64,000 nt of DNA from Gammaproteobacteria bacterium (lineage in GTDB: Bacteria > Pseudomonadota > Gammaproteobacteria > Pseudomonadales > Porticoccaceae): assembly GCA_016708925.1 (NCBI GenBank), contig JADJET010000011.1:23925-87924 (forward strand), given 5' to 3'. The notes beneath the pieces are model-generated. The model ran no database searches. It had not been told where the DNA came from and worked only from the letters and a program-made list of their open reading frames with translations. Both the position numbers and the translations under genes were made by a program. Shown here piece after piece: positions 1-8,311 of this stretch (positions are counted from its first letter, which is position 1; every line of letters begins with the position of its first letter).

Positions 1-43
1 GGGGACGATTTGCGATGCCGCGGGGCGCCCGTACAATCGCGCC

Positions 44-384
44 ATGGACATGAACCGCTACGCCGCCCTTTCAAGGCGTCCGAGCCGGCCCGCCTGCGCA
101 TCGTCCATCTGCTCCGGCAGCGCGGCGGAGCTGTGCGTATGCGACCTGGTGGACGCGCTCGAACTGCCCCAGAGCGCGGTGTCGCGTCATCTCGCGTATC
201 TGCGCCATCACGGACTGGTGGCGGCGCGCCGCGAGGGCACCGGATGCACTACCAGCTCGCGCCCGCCACGCCTTTTGCCGAACGCCTGCTGACCCTGCTC
301 GGCAGCGATACGGATGCCATCCCCGAACTGCGCGACGCGCGCCGCCTCGCCAAAATGCGGCCCAGCGGTGCCGGGCGCCTCTGA
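44..384 (+). pseudogene. arsR: ArsR-family As(III)-responsive repressor, frameshifted
   Basis: Joined across frames, this encodes a winged-helix repressor of about 110 residues. It begins MDMNRYAALFKASEP, continues through the metal-site motif ELCVCDL, the recognition helix QSAVSRHLAYLRHHGL, and ends MRPSGAGRL. ELCVCDL is the arsenite-binding loop of the E. coli ArsR type; the third cysteine of that protein is a valine here. At least three one-base losses break the frame, near 70 (T run), near 125 (G run) and near 243. Known role: represses ars genes until As(III) binds. The gap and arsJ genes downstream support an arsenic operon. Family assignment is firm; whether the breaks are real is not known. 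Confidence 0.8.
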
Positions 385-1015
385 AAATCCGTCATGCCGC
401 GCTGCGGCTTCAAAGGCATCAGGAATTGGGCACGCTGCGCTTTGCCCCCCTACGATTTGGTTTCCAACATTTCCGCCGGCTGTGGGTTTTCACCAGCCTC
501 TCGGCGGGCATCAGGCGGGTTCCCGCTTGCGCGGCGGCGCGGGGTGGTCGTTCTGCGTCGAAGGGTGGGCAAGCGCGCCCGCGGATCTCCGCCCGCCCGT
601 GCCTCCCGCGGGGCGCGGCGGCGGCCTTTGCCCCCCTACGATTTGTGTTTCAGCATTTCCGCCGACTGTGGACGTTTTTCCAGCCTCTCAAGCGGGGATC
701 CAGAACTGGGTTCCCGCCCCCGCCCCCGCCTTCGCGGGGGCAGGCACTTCGCGGGGGCAGGCATTGCGCGGGAACGACGCTGGGGTGGTCGTTCTGCGTC
801 GTAGGGTGGGCAAAGCGCAGCGTGCCCACGCGGATCTCCGCCCGCCACCGCGCCCTGTCCCGCGTGGGCACGGCCTATCGGCCTTTGCCCACCCTACGAT
901 TTGGTTTCCAGTATTTCCGCCGGCTGTGAGGTTTTCACGCAGCCTCTTAAGCGGGCATCCAGAAGGCCCTGGGTTCCCGCTTGCGCGGGAACGGCGCTGG
1001 GGTGGTTGTTCAGAC
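385..1015. repeat. Three imperfect tandem copies of a ~200-240 bp intergenic repeat
   Basis: The block CCTACGATTTG...TTTCC, then GCC(G)(G/A)CTGTGG, then CCAGCCTCT and GGGTTCCCGC, starts near 452, 637 and 892. Copies are separated by GGGTGGGCAA-type palindromes (best one 806-829, GTGGGCA/TGCCCAC arms). No credible gene is present; open frames here have repetitive Pro/Arg-rich translations. Related pieces recur at 3.75-4.18 kb and 19.96-20.2 kb. The block separates arsR from gap. Confidence 0.75.
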
Positions 1016-1057
1016 CATCCTCAACGGTTGTAGTTGATCGGTCATATTTTATGGTTA

Positions 1058-1077
1058 ATATCCGCTTAACCGGATAT
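1058..1077. promoter_or_regulatory. Perfect 7-bp inverted repeat upstream of gap (candidate ArsR operator)
   Basis: ATATCCG, six-base spacer CTTAAC, then CGGATAT. It lies in an AT-rich patch 20 bases before the gap start and after the repeat block, where a promoter should be. ArsR proteins bind inverted repeats overlapping promoters, so an operator is a reasonable inference; no binding evidence exists in the sequence. Confidence 0.45.
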
Positions 1078-1096
1078 ACGACTTAATGTGATCCAG

Positions 1097-2107
1097 ATGA
1101 CAACACGCATCGCAATCAACGGCTTCGGGCGCATGGGGCGGCTGGCGCTGCGCGCCGCATGGAACTGGCCCGAACTCGATATCGTCCACGTCAACGAGAT
1201 CGCGGGCGATGCCGCCACCGCCGCGCACCTGCTCCAGTACGATTCCGTGCAGGGCACCTGGGCCACGTCCGTCGCCGCCGAGCCGGATGCGCTGGTGATC
1301 GGCGCGCGTCGCCTGGGCTATTCCCGCAACGTCGACATCGCCGCCACGCCCTGGCGCGAACTGGACGTGGATCTGGTGGTGGACTGCACCGGCAAGTTCA
1401 AATCCAAAGCGGCGCTCGCGCCCTACTTCGCGGCCGGCGTGCGCAAGGTGGTGGTATCGGCGCCGGTGAAGGACGGCACCCTCAATATCGTGATGGGCGT
1501 CAACGACCACAACTACGCCGCCGAGCGCGACCACATCGTCACTGCCGCCTCCTGCACCACCAACTGCCTCGCACCGGTGGTGGCGGTGATCCAGCGCGAG
1601 TTCGGCATCCGCCACGGCGCCATCACCACGGTCCACGACATCACCAACAGCCAGCGGGTGCTCGACGATTACCACAAGGATTTGCGCCGGGCGCGCGCCT
1701 CGGGTCTGTCGCTGATCCCGACCAGCACCGGATCGGCCACCGCGATCGCCGAGATCTTCCCGGAACTGCGCGGGCGTCTGAACGGCCTCGCGGTGCGGGT
1801 GCCGCTCGCCAACGCCTCGCTCACCGACTGCGTGTTCGAGGTGGAACGCGCCACCACGGTGGCGGCGGTCAACGCGGCGCTGGCCGCCGCTGCCGCGTCC
1901 GGCCGCCTCGCAGGAATTCTCGGCTACGAGGAAAGGCCCCTGGTGTCGGCGGACTATCGCGGCGATACCCGCTCCGCCATCGTCGACGCCCTCTCCACCC
2001 AGGTGATCGACGGCACGCTGGTCAAGGTGCTGGCCTGGTACGACAACGAGACCGGCTATGTGCATCGGTTGATGGAGCTGGCCCGCAAGGTCGCGGCGGC
2101 GCTTTAA
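1097..2107 (+). CDS. gap: Glyceraldehyde-3-phosphate dehydrogenase, ArsJ-associated
   Basis: A full-length GAPDH of 336 residues. It shows the NAD-binding start INGFGRMGRLALRA, the catalytic cysteine in ASCTTNCLAP, the active-site HDITNSQRVLDD and PTSTGSA segments, and the C-terminal WYDNETGY motif. I chose ATG 1097; GTG 1088 in the same frame would add three residues. Known chemistry: converts glyceraldehyde-3-phosphate with phosphate to 1,3-bisphosphoglycerate. With arsenate it forms 1-arseno-3-phosphoglycerate, which ArsJ exports. The position between arsR and arsJ, nine bases before the latter, argues for the arsenic-resistance role rather than central glycolysis. The frame is intact. Confidence 0.93.
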   Translation: MTTRIAINGFGRMGRLALRAAWNWPELDIVHVNEIAGDAATAAHLLQYDSVQGTWATSVAAEPDALVIGARRLGYSRNVDIAATPWRELDVDLVVDCTGKFKSKAALAPYFAAGVRKVVVSAPVKDGTLNIVMGVNDHNYAAERDHIVTAASCTTNCLAPVVAVIQREFGIRHGAITTVHDITNSQRVLDDYHKDLRRARASGLSLIPTSTGSATAIAEIFPELRGRLNGLAVRVPLANASLTDCVFEVERATTVAAVNAALAAAAASGRLAGILGYEERPLVSADYRGDTRSAIVDALSTQVIDGTLVKVLAWYDNETGYVHRLMELARKVAAAL

Positions 2108-2115
2108 GGCGAACC

Positions 2116-3323
2116 ATGGACCGCGCGCTGCGCCAATACGCCCGGTCACCGGCAGCTACTGGGCCTTCACGCTCACCGACGGCGCGCTGCGCATGCTGGT
2201 GGTGCTGTACTTTCATCAGCTCGGCTACGCGCCGCTGGAAGTCGCGCTGCTGTTTGTGTTCTACGAATTCTTTGGCGTCGTCACTAACCTGGGCGGCGGT
2301 CTGCTGGCGGCGCGACTGGGGCTGAACGCCACCATGCAGATCGGCCTCGGACTCCAGATCGTCGCCCTCGCCATGCTGCTGGTCGATCCCGCGCACCTCA
2401 GTGTGCTCTATGTGATGGCGGCGCAGGCACTGTCCGGCATCGCCAAGGATCTCAACAAGATGGCGGCCAAGAGCAGCATCAAGCTGCTGGTGCCGGAGGG
2501 ACGCGAAGGACAACTGTATCGCTGGGTGGCGCTGCTCACCGGCTCCAAGAACGCGCTCAAGGGTGTGGGGTTCTTTCTCGGTGCCGTGCTGCTGGCGACG
2601 CTGGGTTTTCGCGGCGCGGTCGGCGCCATGGCGGCGGGCCTCGCGGTGGTATTCGCGGCGGGCCTGCTGCTGCTCGACAGCCACCTCGGCAAAACCAGTT
2701 TCAAACCGAAATTTCGCGATCTGCTGTCCGGCAGCGGCCCGGTGAATCGCCTGTCGGCGGCACGGTTTTTCCTGTTCGGCGCGCGCGATGTCTGGTTCGT
2801 GGTGGCGCTGCCGGTGTTTTTGCAGGCGGAATTGGGCTGGAGCTTTATGGCGGTCGGCGCTTTCCTCGCCTGCTGGATATTCGGCTACGGCGCGGTGCAG
2901 GCGCTGGCGCCGCGATTTACCGGCCGCGGTCGCGTACCGGATGGCCGCAGCGCGCTGGTCGCGGCGCTCGCGCTCGCCGCGCTGCCCGCCGCCATCGCGC
3001 TCTGACTCGCGCACTTCAATCCGGGTTGGGTGCTGGTGACGGGCCTGTTCGCGTTCGGCGTTCTGTTCGCGCTCAATTCGGCGATCCACTCCTACCTGAT
3101 CGTCAGCCATGCCCGCGCCGATGGCGTCTCCCTCAATGTCGGGTTCTACTACATGGCCAACGCCGGCGGGCGCCTGCTCGGCACCGTGCTGTCGGGCTGG
3201 GTCTATCAGGTCGCCGGACTCGCCGCCTGCCTGTGGGTCTCCAGCGCCCTGGTGGTCGTCGCCTGCGCGCTGTCCACGCGGCTGCCAAGGCGCGTACTCC
3301 CTGCGCGGGACGGCGTCCGATAG
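2116..3323 (+). pseudogene. arsJ: Organoarsenical efflux MFS transporter ArsJ, disrupted
   Basis: An MFS protein of about 400 residues that begins MDRALRQYA then VTGSYWAFTLTDGALRML, with many membrane helices. A conserved cytoplasmic block reads GIAKDLNKMAAKSSIK, typical of ArsJ. One base is missing near 2143, shifting the frame after residue 9. An in-frame TGA at 3003-3005 then interrupts the protein between AIAL and LAHFNPGW, and the same frame continues to TAG at 3323. Known role: exports 1-arseno-3-phosphoglycerate made by the neighbouring GAPDH. The pairing is well established (arsR-gap-arsJ). As read, no functional transporter would be made from one start. Confidence 0.85.
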
Positions 3324-3413
3324 CCGTTACGCCCTGTACCACCCTCCCCACGATACTGCCCGGCGGCCAGTTTGGTATGCTGCCGCCCCCAATTGAGCCA
3401 GCGCTTCGAGGCC

Positions 3414-3651
3414 ATGATGTCGATCGAGAACCACACCCTGAGCAACGAATTTCCCGAACTCAGGAAAAGATTCACACCCTCAAAACCAGTGACCATCACT
3501 TCGCCCGCCGCTTGACGAATACAACGATCTGGACCGGGAAGTGCGCCGTCTCGAAGGTGAAGGCAGCCCCAAGGCCGACGAGACCATGGAAGACATGAAG
3601 AAAAAGCGGCTCGCGCTGAAGGATGAGCTCTATAAAATGCTGATGGCCTGA
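3414..3651 (+). CDS. YdcH/DUF465 small coiled-coil protein, frameshifted
   Basis: Reading across two one-base losses (near 3460, CC to C, and near 3510) gives an ~80-residue protein. It starts MMSIENHTLSNEFPEL, continues with DHHFA and DEYNDLDREVRRLEGEG, and ends KRLALKDELYKMLMA. This is the YdcH/DUF465 signature: short, charged, helical, function unknown, common in proteobacteria. The two methionines at 3414 and 3417 are alternative starts. It is not visible as one open frame. No partner is apparent; the repeat end at 3673 follows the stop. Confidence 0.75.
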
Positions 3652-3672
3652 TAGCCGCCTGATCACTTGCAG

Positions 3673-3690
3673 CAGCTTTTCAACAAGCTG
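3673..3690. repeat. Solo end of the TTTTCAACAAGCTG repeat family
   Basis: Contains TTTTCAACAAGCTG, identical to the terminal inverted repeat of the element at 38059-38200, and can itself form a CAGCTT/AAGCTG hairpin. It lies 21 bases after the ydcH-type stop. Confidence 0.5.
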
Positions 3691-3750
3691 CCAGGGCCAG
3701 GGCTCGCACGTTTCGACATATTTACCAGCCGTCTGCCAGCCGTCGTCATT

Positions 3751-4183
3751 CCCGCGCACGCGGGAATCCAGATGTCGCGATATCTCCGGCTCCGGTGGCG
3801 CCGGGCGGAGGTCCGCGTGGGCACGCTCCGCTTTGCCCACCCTACGACGCTGCTGCGGGATTATCTGCTTGGGTGCGCGGTGTTTCAGAGTCCGCGGCAC
3901 CTGAACCCCCGCCTGCGCGGGGGTGACGGCGACTACGTTGCGCGGGGGTGACGGGGATCCAACCACTGTCATTCCCGCGCCCGACGGCAAGGACGGAGCC
4001 GCCATATTGCGCGGCGTTTCAGGGTCCGCGGCACCTGGCCCCCCGCCTGCGCGGGGGCGACGGCGACTACGTTGCTCAGGGGTGACGGGGATCCAACCAC
4101 TGTCATTCCCGTACCCGACGGCAAGGGCGGAGCCGCGATCCTGGCGGATGCGCTGGCGCTTATCCGCCCTGCGCAGGGCGATG
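3751..4183. repeat. Intergenic repeat cluster with a 134-bp tandem duplication
   Basis: Holds a CCCGCGCACGCGGG palindrome (about 3756-3769) and a GTGGGC/GCCCAC hairpin (about 3818-3841). A tandem pair follows, copy 1 at 3882-4003 and copy 2 at 4016-4138, starting GTTTCAG(A/G)GTCCGCGGCACC and sharing GGGATCCAACCACTGTCATT. A GCGGAT/ATCCGC hairpin at 4144-4167 is nearly repeated at 20031-20054. I see no gene here. Confidence 0.7.
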
Positions 4184-4189
4184 TCCCGC

Positions 4190-4232
4190 ACCTCGCACCC
4201 CTGCCCCGATTTTGCTAGATTCCCGGGCCGGT
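4190..4232 (+). promoter_or_regulatory. Probable promoter of the acyl-CoA carboxylase operon
   Basis: Contains CCCGATTTTGCTAGATTCCC with an extended -10-like TGC-TAGATT (TAGATT at 4216-4221), about 50 bases before the carboxyltransferase ATG. The same 20 bases recur at 11931-11950, before the carboxyltransferase remnant, although flanking bases differ. That conservation between diverged copies supports a functional promoter. No clear -35 box is seen. Confidence 0.5.
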
Positions 4233-4270
4233 GCCGGCAATGGCGCCCGTTTCCCGACCCAGAGCAGCCG

Positions 4271-5867
4271 ATGAGCCAGATCCAGTCCCGCGTCAATCCG
4301 CGCGCGGCGTCCTTCGCCGCCAACACCGATCACTACCAGGGCCTGCTCGATACCCTGCGCGGACGCCTGCGGGAAGCGGCCAGCGGCATCCGCGAGGCCC
4401 ACATTGAGCGTCACCGCGCGCGCGGCAAGCTGCTGCCGCGGGAGCGCATCGACCGCCTGATCGACCCCCACACGCCCTTTCTCGAACTCTCGCCGCTCGC
4501 GGCCTGGGGCCTGTACGGCAACGAAGTGCCGGCGGCGGGCGTCGTCACCGGCGTCGGCCAGGTATGCGGCGTGCACTGCATGATCATCGCCAACGACGCC
4601 ACCGTGAAGGGCGGTTCGTTTTTCGAGACAGTGAAAAAGCATGTGCGCGCCAGAAATCGCCGAGCAGAACCGGCTGCCCTGCATCTATCTGGTGGACTGC
4701 GGCGGCGCCCACCTGCCGGAGCAGGACCGGGTATTCCCGGACAAGGAGCACTTCGGCAACACGTTTTACCGCCAGTGCCGCATGTCGCAGCAGGGCCTGC
4801 CGCAACTCGCGGCGGTGTTCGGCGGCTGCACCGCCGGCGGCGCCTACATCCCGGCGCTTGCCGATGAAGTCATCATGGTGCGCGGCAATGCGCGCATCCA
4901 TCTGGGCGGGCCGTCCATCGTCAAGGTGGCGATCAACGAAGTGGTGGACGGCGAGACGCTGGGCGGCGCCGAGATGCACAGTCGGGTGTCCGGGGTGAAC
5001 GACTATCTGGTGGACGACGAGCCGGCGGCGCTGGCGCGGCTGCGGGAGATCGTCGCCAAGCTCAACTGGCCGCGGCGCTGCCACGCCGATATCCGCCCGG
5101 TGCGCCCGCCCGCCTACAGCCCCGACGAGATTGCCGGCGTCATCAGCGCGGACCCCAAGGTGCCCTACGACGTGCGCGAGATCATCGCGCGCCTGGTGGA
5201 CGGCAGCGATTTCCAGGAGTTCAAGCCGATTTACGGCGATACCCTGGTGTGCGGCACCGCGCACCTGCACGGTTACCCGGTGGGGATTCTGGGCAACAAC
5301 GGCGCGCTGTTCTCGGAGTCTTCCCTCAAGGGCGCGCACTTCATCGAGCTGTGCAACCAGCGTCAGACGCCGCTGCTGTTTCTGCACAACATCACCGGCT
5401 TCATGGTGGGCACCGAGGCCGAGCGTGGCGGCATCGCCAAGCACAGCGCCAAGATGGTCTACGCCCGGCCAACCCCGCGTGCCGAAATTTTCGGTGATCG
5501 TCGGCGGCTCCTACGGCGCCGGCAACTACGGCATGGCCGGGCGCGGTTTCGCCCCGCATTTCCTGTTCGCCTGGCCCGGCGCGCGCTGCGCCACCATGAG
5601 CGCCGACATCGCCAGCAACGTGATGCAGGAGCTGCGCCGCGCCAGCATCAAGCACGACGATGCCGGCCTGGCCGAGGATCTGCGCCGCATCGATGCCCAG
5701 GTGCGCGCCCAGTACGGCGAGCAGAGCGATCCCTACTACGCCACCGCGCGACTCTGGGACGACGGCATCATCGAGCCGGCGCAGACCCGCGACGTGCTCG
5801 GCCTGTGTCTGGCGCTGGCCGCGCTGCAACCCCTGTGACCGGCCCCGCGCCGGTCTATCGCATGTAA
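4271..5867 (+). pseudogene. Acyl-CoA carboxylase carboxyltransferase (beta) subunit, frameshifted
   Basis: Across three frames this encodes about 530 residues of a biotin-dependent carboxyltransferase of the methylcrotonyl/geranyl-CoA type. Visible are HIERHRARGKLLPRERID, GGCTAGGAYIPALADE, the NITGFMVG loop, IVGGSYGAGNYGMAGRGF, and the C-terminal DDGIIEPAQTRDVLGL. Two bases are missing near 4650 and two near 5480. A C lost from a run near 5831 gives an early stop at 5838, whereas the other copy of this 3-prime end reads on to PVYRM and a stop. Partner genes: biotin carboxylase at 12174 and acyl-CoA dehydrogenase at 14300. These suit leucine or acyclic isoprenoid breakdown; the exact substrate cannot be told. 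Confidence 0.8.
5752..5867 (+). repeat. Left copy of 116/117-bp direct repeat flanking the island
   Basis: The last 38 codons of the carboxyltransferase gene, from CTCTGGGACG to CATGTAA. It matches 12045-12161 except for one G/A change, one C/G change and one extra C. Similarity stops abruptly at both ends, so this defines the left edge of the inserted segment. Confidence 0.85.
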
Positions 5868-5893
5868 GGGCGGGAACCACTAGGAAAGACAAA

Positions 5894-8311
5894 ATGGCGA
5901 AAAGGAAAAGAAGGAAGAGCTCCAACTCTGGCGCGATAGGCGGAGTAATCGTAGCGGGCCTAATCATTTTGTTTGCTGGCATACCAAAGGAACTTTGGTA
6001 TGCCATCGCCGCCCTGGTCGCGCTCTCCATAACCGTGGCGGCATATTACGCATATGCTCGCCACAGAGAATTACAGAACGGTGCGAGGTCAACCGACCAG
6101 GAATCCGTAAAACAGACAGCCACCTCAACCGCCGCTCCGCGCACCAGCAAATCACGAGTTCAACCCCAAGCATTTAATGCACAACCCTTACGTGACGACG
6201 AACCTATAACTGTAACGATCACCGCTACACCCGTCGCATCGATATACCGTGTTCCTGCTGCACCCAAGGGATTCGGCACAGCGACGTGGATTCCCTACGG
6301 CCAAGCGATCGAAGTCGCTGGCATCACTATTCCCGGCGGCATGATCTACTTTGGGACGTCACTGAAAACCGCGTTTGGCGCCGATGATCCGTGCCTTATC
6401 AACCCGTCCAAATCGGTCAGTTCCCATGGGGACTACACAGAACGAGCGATGGGTTACTGGCCCAGCTACTCGGAAATCTCCGGCACCGCACGCCGTTCTT
6501 ACTTGAATTGGCTTGCTGGCGGCAGGCGTGATCCGGAAGCCGACATCGGCTACGTGTTCCTGTTCTTCTATGGACTTGAACGGCGCGCTATCATCGATGC
6601 AAGCACGGATCCGACGGTAAAAGCGGAATGGCCTAGCATCGAGCAAGAAATTCGGCGCTTGCTGAAAATCTATAGTGAAAAATCGAACTCGTTCCGCCGT
6701 TACGCCAGCGAGCTACTCGACTGGATATCGCTAACCGAGCCTCCGACAAAGCTTTACCAGCAGCCGGTGCCAGCATTCCCCAAAACCTTTGAATTGCCTC
6801 TCTACGTGCGATTGGCTCTCGGACAGGCGGCAGTGGACGGCGCTCCGGTGCCCACACATCTTGCGCTCAGCTGGGCGAAGCTCGACCCAAATATCTCTCT
6901 GCGAACACCGGCGATTCGTTGCGCTGAGCAATTCGAAAAACTCTTTGCGCAGAAATACGGAGCGACTTATGGCGAGGGCATTGTGCTACCTCGTAACCGA
7001 ACGAAGCTCAAAATGGTCTACCGACCAGCGTCGGCTGGATTCCAAGGCTACGGTGAAATCAAACGCGCTTTCGGCGACACCCCTGACATAACAGCACTCA
7101 CTGCACCGTTAAAGAAACTACAACTGGTTGTCGAATCCACCATTAAGGACTTGGAGCCATACAGCAGGTACATCGGCAGGAATCCAGACGCGAAAACCTC
7201 TCTGGAGGGCATTCTTCATCTACCAGTAATCCTGTGGCCTGAGAGCACCCAAAAGGCCTTGCAAGAGCTGAAAATGCGCATAGGGACTGGCATGGCGGCA
7301 ATATCCTTCCAGAACTTGCTTACGACACTGGCGAATACGACAATTCTCACGAAGAATCAGACCCGCACGCTTGCAGCGGCACTGGAGTCTGAACACATTG
7401 GCATGGAGCCCGATATTCTCAACGGCTCAAAGTTGCCTGGCCCAGCAGAAATGGTGGTGTTATTCGCTATACCGGCTGGTGAGCCGGCTAGCAGCGCAAC
7501 ACCCGCCTACCAAGTGGCATTACTGACTCTTCAGCTCGCTTCAGGCGTGGCCACGGCCGATGGCGAGTTCAGCGCGAGCGAGATAGGCCACCTGCGTGAG
7601 CAAGTTCAATCGTGGACGCACCTTACGCCCAATCACATTCGCCGATTGGTGGCACACCTGCGCCTCCTGATCACCACTCCGGTATCGCTAGCGGCGCTCA
7701 AGAAGAAACTCGAGCCGCTAGAAGCTACCTCAAAGGAGATGATCGCCGTGTTCATGGCGACAGTGGCTCAAGCCGATGGGACCGTATCGCCCGCCGAAGT
7801 GAAGACGCTGGAGAAAGTCTACAAAGCACTCGGTGTGGAGCCCCAGAAAGTTTTCAGCGACCTCCACGCGGTGACGTCCGGCACCAAAGCATCGGTGGCA
7901 ACCACTACTGAGATCGAAAAGACTGGCTTCAAGCTGGACCCCGCACGCATCGCCGCACTGCAACAGGACACCGAAAAGGTCTCCGCACTCCTGACCAGTA
8001 TTTTCAAGGAAGAGGAAGTTGCAGTTACGTCCGTACCCGAGCCAGAAATCGAGGCCGAAGAAGAGATTGAAGTACCAAAGGGTATCTTGGGCTTGGACGA
8101 GCCGCATACCGCTTTGGCTCGCATGTTGCTCTCGCGGCCACAGTGGAGTCGAGAGGAGCTGCTTGACCTGGCGGCCGACCTGGATTTGATGCTGGATGGC
8201 GCGATCGAGCATATTAATGAGGCGGCCTTCGAGGCACACGACATTCCATTTACCGAAGGCGATGACCCAATTGAAGTCAATGCCGAAGTCCTGGAGAAGA
8301 TCGACGCATGA
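5894..8311 (+). CDS. Membrane-anchored TerB-N/TerB/TerB-C domain protein (island gene 1)
   Basis: 805 residues starting MAKRKRRKSS after an AGGAAAG ribosome site; upstream in-frame sequence belongs to the carboxyltransferase end. Two membrane helices lie at about 13-29 and 34-52. A TerB-N-like region (about 120-290) contains GYVFLFFYGLERR. A central TerB-like helical domain (about 543-653) has paired acidic ADGEFSASE and ADGTVSPAE motifs typical of metal-binding TerB. A TerB-C-like region runs from about 680 to the end. Family knowledge: TerB domains occur in tellurite/stress operons and in predicted DNA-processing gene clusters. The stop overlaps the next start (ATGA), indicating translational coupling. 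Base composition is clearly less GC-rich than neighbours. Specific function unknown. Confidence 0.82.
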   Translation: MAKRKRRKSSNSGAIGGVIVAGLIILFAGIPKELWYAIAALVALSITVAAYYAYARHRELQNGARSTDQESVKQTATSTAAPRTSKSRVQPQAFNAQPLRDDEPITVTITATPVASIYRVPAAPKGFGTATWIPYGQAIEVAGITIPGGMIYFGTSLKTAFGADDPCLINPSKSVSSHGDYTERAMGYWPSYSEISGTARRSYLNWLAGGRRDPEADIGYVFLFFYGLERRAIIDASTDPTVKAEWPSIEQEIRRLLKIYSEKSNSFRRYASELLDWISLTEPPTKLYQQPVPAFPKTFELPLYVRLALGQAAVDGAPVPTHLALSWAKLDPNISLRTPAIRCAEQFEKLFAQKYGATYGEGIVLPRNRTKLKMVYRPASAGFQGYGEIKRAFGDTPDITALTAPLKKLQLVVESTIKDLEPYSRYIGRNPDAKTSLEGILHLPVILWPESTQKALQELKMRIGTGMAAISFQNLLTTLANTTILTKNQTRTLAAALESEHIGMEPDILNGSKLPGPAEMVVLFAIPAGEPASSATPAYQVALLTLQLASGVATADGEFSASEIGHLREQVQSWTHLTPNHIRRLVAHLRLLITTPVSLAALKKKLEPLEATSKEMIAVFMATVAQADGTVSPAEVKTLEKVYKALGVEPQKVFSDLHAVTSGTKASVATTTEIEKTGFKLDPARIAALQQDTEKVSALLTSIFKEEEVAVTSVPEPEIEAEEEIEVPKGILGLDEPHTALARMLLSRPQWSREELLDLAADLDLMLDGAIEHINEAAFEAHDIPFTEGDDPIEVNAEVLEKIDA

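Noticed and set aside
1055..2149. Long antisense open frame opposite gap, and a second plus-strand frame 1159-2325
   Set aside because: Composition is Arg/His/Gly-rich and mirrors the GC-rich third positions of the intact GAPDH gene; no family features.
3003..3005. Selenocysteine or readthrough at the in-frame TGA of arsJ
   Set aside because: ArsJ is not a selenoprotein and no hairpin follows the TGA; a base error or nonsense mutation is simpler.
5660..5893. Longer version of the TerB protein starting at 5660
   Set aside because: That stretch is an off-frame reading of the carboxyltransferase end; AGGAAAG and ATG 5894 give a natural start before the membrane helices.
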